Of a stretch of DNA of 64,000 nucleotides, positions 48,133 through 57,296 are shown in pieces. The notes beneath the pieces were generated by a model that saw only the letters and a list, made by a program, of their open reading frames with translations, was not told the origin of the DNA and ran no database searches. This DNA comes from Helicobacter muridarum. GTDB lineage: Bacteria > Campylobacterota > Campylobacteria > Campylobacterales > Helicobacteraceae. The stretch's first letter is position 1; every line of letters starts with the position of its first letter. The position numbers and the translations under genes were made by a program. The stretch is taken from contig NZ_JRPD02000002.1 of the NCBI RefSeq assembly GCF_000765805.2, positions 124,001 to 188,000 of the forward strand. The letters are read 5' to 3'.

Positions 48133-48904
48133 CTAAATCCTTAGCACATATTCATCATAGTTTTGTGAATCTATACAAATAGGCACATTGTAGAGTGTGC
48201 TTAAATGCTCCTGTGTAAGTATATCCTTTGCATTACCAAAGATTGCATTAGAATGCATTTGGCATACATTGTCTATTTTATGAAGTAAAAGGACTTTGTG
48301 AGAGAGATAAGCAGAGTGTGCTGGAAAATGTGTATTTAAGATAATGGCACAGCCATTTTGAGAGAGTTTTTTAAGGCTTTCGCATATAATTTTTTGATTA
48401 GCAAAATCAAGATTAGATTCTGGCTCATCAAGGATTAGAATCTTTGGATTTTTTACCAATGCCCTTGCAAAAAGCACCATTTGAAGCTCTCCACCGCTTA
48501 ATTCAAAGCAAGTTTTATCTGTAAATGCGTGAGGTTTAGCGATTCTAAAGTATTTTTAGCCAATGCTAAATGTTGCGCGTTTGGCTTAAGTATTATAAAA
48601 GGATTACAACCAAGCAAGACCATATCAAGCACTTTGATATTAAAAATATGCGCTTTTGCTTGGGGCACGTAAGAGATGATCTGCCATATTTGCTTATGGG
48701 AGTATTGTTTGAGCGGTTTATCAAAAAGCACACTCTCTCCCTTACTCCATTTTAAGAATCCAATCATACATTTAATCAAAGTCGTTTCCCCGCGCCATTG
48801 CGCCCTAGAATGCTTAACACTTCACCCTCTTGCACAGACAAGGAAATATTTTTTAAAATCTCTTTATTTTTTCTAGTAAAACACGCATTATGTAGTGCAA
48901 ACAT
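48133..48904 (-). pseudogene. FecE-like ABC transporter ATP-binding protein, two frameshifts
   Basis: Read leftward, the product starts MFALHNACFTRKNKEILKN and reaches Walker A as GRNGAGK. There one base is missing from the run at 48785-48787, where an additional A would restore GKTTLIKCMIGF. The next frame continues through the Q-loop VPQAKA to NLTHLQIK, where the run at 48513-48516 is again one base short. The last frame has LSGGELQM, the Walker B LILDEPESNLD and NTHFPAH. All motifs of a siderophore-type ATPase survive, so loss is recent. It is the last gene of the receptor-permease-ATPase set. Confidence 0.85.
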
Positions 48905-48907
48905 CGC

Positions 48908-49908
48908 TTAACTCCTCGTGCTTTTACGCAAGATATAAATAAAAAATGGTGCACCAACAAGTGAAGTGAGGATTGAAATAGGTATTTGCTCACTTGAGAG
49001 TGTGCGTGAGAGTGTATCGATGATGAGTAAAATAAAGCCCCGATGATAATGCTTAGCGGGATAAGTCGTGCATTGTCATTCCCTATAAGCAATCTTGCAA
49101 TATGTGGGACAAGTAAGCCTACCCAGCCAATCACGCCACATATACTCACAGCACAAGTAATAATCATCGTGCTTATAAGAATGACTACAATGCGCAAGGT
49201 AGCTAGATTCGCCCCTAGGCTTTTTATCTCATCATCGGGGAGCATAAGCAAATTACACTTCCAACGCAAAATAAAGAGAATAAGAACTCCTAGGGTAATG
49301 CCAAGTATGCTAAGAATAGTATGTGGCAAAAGATTCACATCTAATGAGCCTAAAAGCCAATATGTGATACTAGGGAGTGTATCTTGCGGGTCGGCGATGT
49401 ATTTGACAATACCGATGAGACTTTGAAAAAAAGCAGTGATAATTACACCGCTTAGAATCATTGTGGTGGTTTCATAGGGTATATCTCTATTATAGCCTAT
49501 AAGCACGACAAGTGCTAATGAGACGATACCAAAGATAAAGCCTACAATGCCAATATAGCTTACGCTTAAGCCTAGAAGTAATCCTAGCACAGCACCAAAA
49601 CTTGCTCCACTTGTAACGGCTAAAATATCGGGAGTAGCAAGAGGATTGCGAAAGAGACTTTGAAATACTGCTCCAGCTACGCTTAGCCCAGCTCCTACTA
49701 CGATAGCTAGCAGGATTCGTGGGAGGCGAAAAGAGAATATGATATTTGTCTCAACTTCATCGCCATAGCCCAAAAGTGCTGCGATGACATCGCTAAAGGA
49801 TAGCTCATATCTGCCTATACTTAGGGAAAAAATAGCGCATATAATAATAGAGACAAATCCCAAAATATAAAGACTTATATTTTTAAAAATATCATTTAGT
49901 AATTCCAA
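48908..49908 (-). pseudogene. FecCD-family siderophore permease, frameshifted near C-terminus
   Basis: The intact part has about 290 residues with many membrane spans and FecCD signatures (FRLPRILLAIVVGAGLSVAG, FQSLFRNPLATPDILAVTSG, GWVGLLVPHIARLL). At the run 49028-49031 one base is missing. The open frame then reads through nonsense into the next gene, while the correct frame gives LLIDTLSRTLSSEQIPISIL and ends YILRKSTRS at 48908. The correct stop is 3 bases before the ATPase ATG. The first codons overlap the receptor gene end, so receptor, permease and ATPase were one operon. Confidence 0.85.
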
Positions 49909-52070
49909 ATATATTTTACAAATATATTTCTACCCGGCTCCACAAGAGGATTTGTGAGTGTTCTAGCGTAAGCTATACTTTCTGTTGTTACAGGATTTCT
50001 GCCAACTACATTAAAGAGATTATTTGCCCCAAGTAATAACTCCATATCTTGCAATTTTGCATTGAATCCACCGAGCTTAAGCCCTATAAAAATATCTGTC
50101 ATTGTATAAGCAGTAGTTTTGTGCTCTTCTCTAGAATCAATACGTGTTTTTGCTCCATAACCTCTTTGGGTAAAGTTAAAATACCATTTGTGGAAGTTGA
50201 AGGCAAGGGAGATTCTCCCATAAAGTGGTGCTAAATACGAAATAGGCTTATCATCAGTGAGATTTTGCCCATAGTTATATGAGCCTACATAGCTTAAGAT
50301 AACTCTATCATTTAAAAAGCCGTGTCTGCCTTCTAATTCCGCTCCAGCTATCATTGCGCGTCCTATGTTTTCATAGCGATAGACATTACTTGTAGCGATA
50401 TTAGCATTTTGATAAGTGCTTAGAGTGAGCATATCTTGATAATAGGTATAAAATCCTATGAGCGAGGCATAGTGATTATTGCTGTGGATCCTAAAGCCAA
50501 ATTCTGCAGTTTGGGAATATTCGGGCTTAATGAGAGGGTTTGCAGCAGTTAGTGTAGAATTACCCCCGGGAGTAGTTTGCATACGAGTTCCAGCTGATGG
50601 AGCTTTAAAATTATAGCTTAGATTTATCACATTGCTTATATAGTCGTTGAAAAAAGCACGGAGCCTAGAGAACCTGTGAGTGCGCCATTATGAATAATGC
50701 TATTTTCATCTAAAAGCCTTGCAGATTCTATAGATATTTGATTATTACTTGCAATTTGCGTATTTTCTGTGCTTGAGCGTTTTTTAGAAATAGTCGTAAG
50801 CACATAATCTGCTCTTGCAGAAGCAGAGAGGATCCAATTATTTGTCGCGTTATAATCATCTTTTATAAAAATAGCAAAATCGGTGCTTGTGCTAGGGCGA
50901 TTTGTCGTATTTGAAACACCATTTACTAGATTAACCTGTCGCACTTGAGTAGGTGATATAGCACTTTCAAACTCTGCTCCATAGGTGAGATTATGCTTAC
51001 CTAAGACGCTATTATAGATTAATCTTCCACCCAAATAATTATTATCATTGACTTTTTGATTGATATTTACATTGCTATTGTTAAAGTTTAAGCGATTATT
51101 CCAAATGTCTGTATCCCAATGGCGATAATAGAGATAAGATTCCATAGAATCTGCAAAACTAAGATTATGAGATTTTAGCCCTAATCGCACATAATATTCT
51201 TGAATAGGATTTTCACCCATTAAAATGCCATAGCTAGAGCCTGGAGCTGCGCCATATCCTCCTGCACGCCAAGATTCTACCCTTGTAGTGCGCCCCTGAA
51301 CATAATACCTTGTAGAATCCTTAGTATAGCCAATATTAAAATCTAGTCCATAATAGTTAAATGATGAATTTTTAGCCTTGTTTGAACCATTGTATGTGAG
51401 TGGAGTACTATAATCCCCAGCAGTCTTTGCGCTAAGTCCTATGAGCATATCCCAGCCACCGCCACCCCCAAGCACTTCTGCTCTCCCACCAAAGAGATTA
51501 TTTACGCTGCCATACTCTAAAGCGCGGATTCTTGCTGTGGCTTTGAAAGAATCGCCATTGATATTATATTTTGATGTGCGGGAGCGGAAATTTATCACAC
51601 CATTTTGCGCATCACTTCCCCATAGCGAACTTGCAGGTCCTCGTATCACCTCTACACTCTCAAATGCATAAGGGTCAAAAGTATTAAACTCTAAAGTAGA
51701 GCGTCCAGAATAGCGCACACCATCAATCATTACAATAGAACGTTGGCTATTGCTATTTTGCCCACGAAATGTGATTTGCCCATTAATGCCACCAGAGCGC
51801 GAATATACAATGCCCGGCACAGATTCTAAAACACTTTGAATATTACCTGTGCTAGATTGAAGTAGTGTGTCTTTATTAATAATGCTAATTTGCTTACTTT
51901 CTAATTCAATGGGCAAATCACTCATTGAGACTTGTGCTTTTACAACTTCAAGTGTGTATGTTTGCAATTTTTTCTTGCTGTTCATTTTCTGTTACTTCTT
52001 GGGCAAAGCATTGTGTGTAAAAATGTAAAGCTGCATAAATACTTATAGAATATGGGCTTATAGCCTTCAT
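49896..52070 (-). pseudogene. TonB-dependent outer-membrane receptor, two frameshifts
   Basis: A receptor of about 720 residues, split in three frames. The signal peptide MKAISPYSISIYAALHFYTQ starts at 52070 after an AGGA site and is out of frame at a run of 6 (51968-51973). The plug domain follows (LESVPGIVYSRSGG, FESVEVIRGPASSLWG), then the barrel. A second break at the run of 6 at 50650-50655 separates SLGSVLF from FNDYISNVINLSYNF. The C-terminal barrel contains NLFNVVGRNPVTTES and ends in Tyr. The substrate cannot be read from sequence; FecCD and FecE partners suggest a ferric chelate. Confidence 0.88.
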
Positions 52071-52085
52071 AGCTTATCCTTTTTG

Positions 52086-52117
52086 TATTATTAGTTAAAA
52101 ATAATATCAGTTATTAT
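52086..52117. promoter_or_regulatory. overlapping AT dyads between divergent uptake genes, possible Fur site
   Basis: TATTATT at 52086-52092 repeats in reverse at 52100-52106, and ATAATA at 52101-52106 repeats in reverse at 52112-52117. The H. pylori Fur operator is built from TAATAAT-type arms, so these arms fit in kind, but spacers of 7 and 5 differ from the published single-base spacer. The location between the receptor and the divergent gene is where iron control is expected. A 10-base A run (52156-52165) lies beside it. Confidence 0.35.
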
Positions 52118-52178
52118 ATTAAAATAAAAAAGAAAATACAATAAAATTTCATTTTAAAAAAAAAACAAAGGATAAAAA

Positions 52179-52992
52179 ATGAGCACAATGACAGAATCTT
52201 ATGAGATGTACAAAAGTGCAAAAATTGAGGATTTTTATCAGCATAAGGAATTATTAGCATTTGGTAAGATTGCTTATATTGAGACTGGGATTTTGAGTAT
52301 GAATAGTGTGAGTGAGCATTTTTTATATAAACATATTTTAAAGCATATTGATTTGTATGAGGATTTTGAATCTACTCATCTAGAGGATTTTTGTGCTGTG
52401 GTATTTCCTATGGGGATTGATGAAGTGTATCTTTATATCTTTAAGGATAAAATTTTACGCTATTTAAATAATGGTGGAGTAATTCTTAGTTTTATGAGTG
52501 ATTTTGCAAAGATTCTACCTCATTCTAGTGGCTATATACAAAGTTTAATGCCTATAAAAGATAGAGTAGTCAAATTTACTTCAAGTGACGCGGGAAGAAT
52601 TATTTTTGATGGTGTAGGGGAATATGATATTAATTATCGCAGGGGCGTAAAAGGCTTTTTTAATCGTGGATATTTTGATAAAAATTCTTTGCCTCAAAAT
52701 ATTGAAACATTCCTAGAAGATAGTGATGGGCAATGTGTGGGATATATTGATAAAGATTCTACAAATGGTGTAATTCTCTCTACTGCCAATGCAGATTTAT
52801 TAGGTTTTGGATTATTTGATAATACAACGGCAAGAAGAATGGGGGGTAAATCTTCTCAAATGGCTTCTTAAAATATTGCAAGAAAAAGATTATAAAACCT
52901 TAAGAGATAAAGCCACTAAAGAAAGGTCTCAAGATTCTAAAAAATTTGCCAAAGATTCTATAATAAGGTACAATTACACTTTCACACAGTAA
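52179..52992 (+). pseudogene. amidotransferase-fold-like protein of the uptake locus, frameshifted near end
   Basis: The frame runs for about 220 residues (start MSTMTESYEMYKSAK, AAAGGA ribosome site). At G6 (52841-52846) it shifts: the frame with one G fewer continues ARRMGVNLLKWLLKILQEKD. The pattern of a Rossmann-type strand, then ILRYLNNGGVILSF, then GVILSTANADLLGFG resembles ThuA/glutamine-amidotransferase-like folds, but no catalytic Cys triad is visible, so only the fold is suggested. It is divergent from the receptor and followed by a related gene. I know no function for it. Confidence 0.55.
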
Positions 52993-53698
52993 CTTTTTCT
53001 CATTTCAAAGCGATAAGTCAAAGCAGAATCTTTCGAATCCACGATTAAAAAATGCCATTATTACAGGCGGTACTTCTTTTAACGCATATTTTTTTACAAA
53101 TAAAAACGGCAAATACGCACATTTTTTCTCACATCGCTATCATTTTTTGGATTTAGATTCTATAAATTTAGAAGAGTTTGATTATATTGTCCTTGCCTCT
53201 AGGCTTAAGCCACAATATCTTGAACGGCACAAAGATAAATTTTTGTCATATTTGCAAAATGGAGGGCATATTGTCTCTTTTGGCGAGATTATGGGGGATT
53301 ATCTACCTAATATTATATGGAAAGATTATCCTGTAAATTTTTGGTGGTGGCTCATACAAGGAGCTGATATGCCGCTTTATGCTATAGAATCTAATGGAAG
53401 CAAACAAGATGAGTGCACAAAAAGCGGACTTTTTAGCAAGATAGAAGTGAATGTAGCAAAGTGGCATTGCCACGGAGCATTTTACCCACCAAGCAATGCT
53501 ACAAAGATTCTTGTCAATGAGCTTGATGAGAGTATTATTTATAAAGATAATAGTTTTAATGGCAATCTTTATGTAACTTCGCTCGACCCTGAATTTCACT
53601 TAGGGCAGGGATTTATGCCTACAACAGAGCCATTTTTTGATAACTTTATGCAATGGGTGGAGGAGGATATACTCACGCACAATAATGCAAAAGTATAA
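52967..53698 (+). pseudogene. second amidotransferase-fold-like protein, no usable start codon
   Basis: The frame is open from 52967, but no ATG, GTG or TTG occurs before the TTG at 53147. That TTG would remove conserved-looking sequence (NAIITGGTSFNAYFFTN from about 53051). The body has FDYIVLASRLKPQYLERH, FLSYLQNGGHIVSFGEIMG, WHCHGAFYPPSNA and GNLYVTSLDPEFHLGQG. The YLxNGGxIxSF block and the closing strand match the preceding gene, so the two are tandem paralogues. Either the start is lost, or the two were once one coupled or fused unit. Function unknown. Confidence 0.5.
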
Positions 53699-53726
53699 TG
53701 AGATAAATTTAAAATAAGGCAAAGTA

Positions 53727-54759
53727 ATGAGAATTTTTATATTCGCTATTTTTTATGTGCTTATGCGTTTAGCGCACCATATCCCATTTATCACACAGAT
53801 GATAAAGGATACAGCACGACTATTAGCAAAAAGCCCGAGCGCATTGTAGTAGCAGGAGGTATGTGGCCCTTGCCACCAGTTATTTTAATGTTTGAGGGCA
53901 GTGCAAATAGCTTGATATATATGCCAAAAGCAACAAAAAATGCAATTAAATATGCTTTTGTATCCGAAGTATTTCCAAATATAGATTCTATTAAGGTTGG
54001 TGATAGTGAGAATATTGAAGAGCTTTTGAGCTTAAACCCAGATTTGTTTATTTGCCATAATGCAAATATCAAACTCTGCGAAGCAATGAAAAAAGTGCCA
54101 TTCCTACCATTGAAATGAGTGTCAATAAATGGCATTATAATTCTTATGAGACGATAAAAGGTTGGCTTGATGTCATTGCACCAATTTTAGACAAAGAGAA
54201 AGAGGCGCACGCATTTTTGACATTGAATAAAAAGAAAGAAAAAGAAATAGAGTCTAAAGCTAAGAAAGAGGCAAACAAGCCAAAGGCACTCATAATTCAT
54301 CGTTACGATAATGAAAAGTCATTCTCTGTTGGTGGAATCTTTGCTGATTATTTATTGGAAAATACAGGAGCACAAAATGTAATTAAAAGTAAAAATGTTG
54401 CTCAAATCACACTTGAGGAGGTTTATGCTCTTAATCCAGATATTATTTATATTAATAATTTCAACACTCTTACGCCAAAAGATTTGCTTACCTCACCTTT
54501 ATGGAAAAATATCAAAGCTATCAAGGAAAAAAGAGTATATAAATTTCCCTTAGGTTCTTATCGCCCATTCGCGCCAAGCGTGGATTTGCCTATTTTGCTT
54601 CAATGGCTGTATGAGCATAATTATCCACAATATGCTGATGAGATAGCACTTTTGCGCTTTAGCAAAGATTTTTATAAACAAATTTTTGGGATAGATTTAA
54701 GCGAAGCAGAGCTTAAGCGAATGTTTAACCCACCAAAAGAAGCTGGAAAAATAAAATAA
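53727..54759 (+). pseudogene. periplasmic iron-chelate binding protein, two frameshifts
   Basis: A class III (FecB/BtuF-type) substrate-binding protein. The signal sequence MRIFIFAIF breaks at T6 (53749-53754); one more T restores LCAYAFSAPYPIYHTDDKG. The body has KPERIVVAGGMW, VFPNIDSIKVGDSENIEELL and LNPDLFICHN, then a second break at A6 (54089-54094), where one more A restores KKSAIPTIEMSVNKWHYNS. The C-terminal lobe (ENTGAQNVIKSKNVAQIT, LNPDIIYINNFN) is intact to the stop. It belongs to the receptor, permease and ATPase genes on the other strand. Confidence 0.85.
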
Positions 54760-56262
54760 TTACTTACTTCTATTTATATTAAGCCATTTGGGCAAATCTT
54801 TCATTCCAGAATCTATAAACATGTCTTTCATACTTATTACATTGATCGGAGTCCAATACTGCAGATTTTGATCAAAATTAATAGCACCAGCAAACATCAA
54901 GTCCATATATCGCACATCGCTTACTCTCCAAAATTGTAGCGGCTGATTAAAATTTATAGCATTTCTAAACATTTCACTCGTATTCCAAACATTGCTTGTA
55001 TCCCAATTATCAAGCGATTGGTTAAATTCTTTTGCATCTTTAAACATTGCCTTCATGTTTTGCACATGGCTTACGTCCCAATTGCTTAATGGCTGATTAA
55101 ATCTACTAGCACCATAAAACATTTCTCCCATATCATTAACACTAGATACATTCCAGCTATTTAATGGTTGGTTAAATTCTTTTGCATCTTTAAACATTGC
55201 CTTCATGTTTTGCACGCGTCCCACATTCCAAGTAATGAGCGATTGATTGAATCTTATCGCTCCTTCGAACATGCCTTGAACTTGTTTTACTGATTCTACA
55301 TTCCATTTGCGTAATGACTTATTAAATGATATAGCATTCTTAAACATCTCATTCATATTTATTACATTACTTACATCCCAGTCGCTAATCCCTTGATCGA
55401 AATTACTAGCATTTAGAAACATAGCCCTCATACTCTCTACATTGCTTGTATCCCAATTATCAAGCGATTGATTAAAGTTAGTAGCTCCTGCAAACATCTC
55501 ATTCATATATTTTACATTACTCACATTCCAGCTATTTAATGGTTGATTAAAGTTAGTAGCATCCCTAAACATTCCTTGCATACTCTCTACATTGCTTGTA
55601 TCCCAATTATCAAGCGATTGGTTAAAGTTAGTAGCTCCTGCAAACATGAAGTCCATATTTTTTACATTGGATACGTCCCATGAATTTAGCTCTGCATTAA
55701 AATATTGAGCCTTATCAAACATTCCATACATATTATTAACATTGCTAACATTCCAATTTTCTATCCCACGAAAGTCGCGCTTTGTAGAGTTTCTAAAAAG
55801 TCCACTCATATCGTCAATAAGACTTGTATCAATGTTTGCTAATGGAATATCAATACGTTCTATTAGGGTTTTTAACTCAGTTTTGTTGCTTGGTTTGTAA
55901 GTTTTGGTAATGGTTAAATTTATATTATATTCTATTAAAATATTTATCTCTTGTTTTGCTTCATTTTTAGTCTTAGATTCTATTGATGAACTATTTGGCA
56001 AATTTGTAGATTTAGTATTTTCTCTATGACTTGATTCTATATGAGTTGGATTTTGGCTAACCGAATCTACATCATATAAATCTGATATTTGAAGATTTAA
56101 TATTTTATGATCTGGGATATAAGAATATTGCTGTTTAGAATCTTCTTTTTTTAAAACTTGTATGAACTTCTTAATGTCGTATGTGATTTCGTCTATAGAT
56201 TCATTGCCAATACAAATAGTTGTAAGAAATGTTATTAATAATATCATTAAACCTAACTGCAT
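54760..56262 (-). CDS. secreted DUF285/PARCEL-type repeat protein
   Basis: A 500-residue exported protein with an N-terminal signal (about 1-19) and a Ser/Asn-rich region to about 110. The DUF285 lead-in follows (PSNKTELKTLIERIDIPLAN, then DTSLIDDMSGLF). About thirteen 25-residue repeats run to the C-terminus, each like NWDVSNVxxMxxMFxxAxxF NQxL. Such BspA-like/PARCEL repeats are known from mycoplasmas and scattered host-associated bacteria, usually as surface proteins. Repeat units two apart are almost identical in DNA (150-base period), a sign of recent duplication. A GAGGAG site precedes ATG. No lipobox or sorting motif is seen. The frame is intact beside the broken locus. Confidence 0.85.
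   Translation of the reverse strand: MQLGLMILLITFLTTICIGNESIDEITYDIKKFIQVLKKEDSKQQYSYIPDHKILNLQISDLYDVDSVSQNPTHIESSHRENTKSTNLPNSSSIESKTKNEAKQEINILIEYNINLTITKTYKPSNKTELKTLIERIDIPLANIDTSLIDDMSGLFRNSTKRDFRGIENWNVSNVNNMYGMFDKAQYFNAELNSWDVSNVKNMDFMFAGATNFNQSLDNWDTSNVESMQGMFRDATNFNQPLNSWNVSNVKYMNEMFAGATNFNQSLDNWDTSNVESMRAMFLNASNFDQGISDWDVSNVINMNEMFKNAISFNKSLRKWNVESVKQVQGMFEGAIRFNQSLITWNVGRVQNMKAMFKDAKEFNQPLNSWNVSSVNDMGEMFYGASRFNQPLSNWDVSHVQNMKAMFKDAKEFNQSLDNWDTSNVWNTSEMFRNAINFNQPLQFWRVSDVRYMDLMFAGAINFDQNLQYWTPINVISMKDMFIDSGMKDLPKWLNINRSK
54963..55770 (-). repeat. 75-base tandem coding repeats with 150-base higher order
   Basis: The repeat array of the DUF285 gene. The block at about 55019-55065 recurs at 55169-55215, and the block at about 55430-55497 recurs at 55580-55647 with a single mismatch seen. 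Both pairs are 150 bases (50 codons) apart, so pairs of 25-residue units were copied together. Confidence 0.85.
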
Positions 56263-56315
56263 ATACGCTCCTCATAAAATTATATCATAGGCATTATTTG
56301 GTTATGTCAATATTG

Positions 56316-56321
56316 TATAAT
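56316..56321 (+). promoter_or_regulatory. -10-like element before galU
   Basis: TATAAT lies 22 bases upstream of ATG 56343, in the gap shared with the divergent repeat-protein gene. The following AGGAGG (56331-56336) is the galU ribosome site. No -35 is visible. Confidence 0.4.
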
Positions 56322-56342
56322 TGCTATTTTAGGAGGAGTGTT

Positions 56343-57164
56343 ATGATAGAGACATGCTTATTTCCTGCGGCTGGCTATGGAACAAGATTTTTGCCTGCAA
56401 CAAAGGCAATGCCAAAGGAAATGTTACCCATTTTAACCAAACCACTTATACAATATGGCGTTGAAGAAGCTCTTGATGCTGGTTGTAGGACTATGGCTAT
56501 TGTTACCGGTAGAGGAAAGAGGAGCATTGAAGATCACTTTGATATAAGCTATGAATTAGAACATCAAATAAAAAATACATCAAAAGAGAATCTTTTAGTA
56601 GAAATACGTAATATTATGGAAACTGCGACATTTAGCTACACTAGACAAAAAGAGATGCGTGGATTGGGGCATGCTATATTGACTGGTGAGACGCTTGTAG
56701 GACATAATCCCTTTGCTGTAATATTAGCTGATGATTTATGCTATAACGCTGGGGAGGGAGTTTTGACTCAAATGATGAGAATATATGAGAAGTATCGTTG
56801 TTCTGTTGTTGCTATTGAAGAAGTAGATTTTAACGAAGTGCATAAATATGGAATCATTGATGCGGATATTTTAGATGATGGAATCTATAAAATAAAATCT
56901 ATGGTTGAAAAGCCAAGTAAGGAAAATGCTCCATCAAATCTTGCAATCATTGGTAGATATATCTTAACTCCTGATATTTTTAATATATTGCGCATGACAA
57001 AGCCCGGCATAAATGGTGAATTGCAAATCACAGATGCATTATTAGAACAAGCAAAAGTAGGAAGAACTATAGGATATAAGTTTAATGGCATTCGTTATGA
57101 TTGCGGTAGCATTGATGGCTTTGTCAAGGCTACAAACGACTTCTATAAAAGAATGCAAATATAG
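56343..57164 (+). CDS. galU: UTP-glucose-1-phosphate uridylyltransferase
   Basis: Makes UDP-glucose for LPS and other glycans. ATG 56343 follows AGGAGG and gives 273 residues, the Helicobacter length. The motifs are PAAGYGTRFLPATKAMPKEM (nucleotide loop), LADDLCYN (metal Asp), VEKPSKENAPSNLAIIGRYI and the closing GSIDGFVKATNDFYKRM. The open frame further upstream overlaps the divergent gene's start and is not used. Confidence 0.97.
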   Translation: MIETCLFPAAGYGTRFLPATKAMPKEMLPILTKPLIQYGVEEALDAGCRTMAIVTGRGKRSIEDHFDISYELEHQIKNTSKENLLVEIRNIMETATFSYTRQKEMRGLGHAILTGETLVGHNPFAVILADDLCYNAGEGVLTQMMRIYEKYRCSVVAIEEVDFNEVHKYGIIDADILDDGIYKIKSMVEKPSKENAPSNLAIIGRYILTPDIFNILRMTKPGINGELQITDALLEQAKVGRTIGYKFNGIRYDCGSIDGFVKATNDFYKRMQI

Positions 57165-57170
57165 ATATAT

Positions 57171-57192
57171 TTAGCCTTACACATAAGGCTAA
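57171..57192 (+). terminator. hairpin between convergent galU and lon
   Basis: TTAGCCTT (57171-57178) and AAGGCTAA (57185-57192) form a perfect 8-base-pair stem with a 6-base loop, 6 bases after the galU stop. The following bases are T-rich but not a clean run. It may serve either strand. Confidence 0.5.
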
Positions 57193-57296
57193 CATTGTAT
57201 TTTGTATATTTGGCAATTGCTATCAAATTTGATTAATGTTATTATTGCATTTTTCAAACAAATATAGGTTTTATGTTTGTTAATGCCAAGCTATCT

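Noticed and set aside
50636-50660. Phase-variable ON/OFF switching of the TonB receptor by its A6 run.
   Set aside because: The run is short for slippage switching, and a second break near the signal peptide must also be corrected. Kept only as a remote option.
47004-54759. A foreign island by composition, or disruption by an insertion sequence.
   Set aside because: The same AT content and the same GATTC-rich words as the surroundings are seen, with no transposase or terminal repeats. Decay is by small indels.
54963-55770. Regularly spaced near-identical DNA repeats that could look like a CRISPR array.
   Set aside because: They are multiples of 75 bases, stay in one open frame, and encode DUF285 repeats. 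No cas gene is present.
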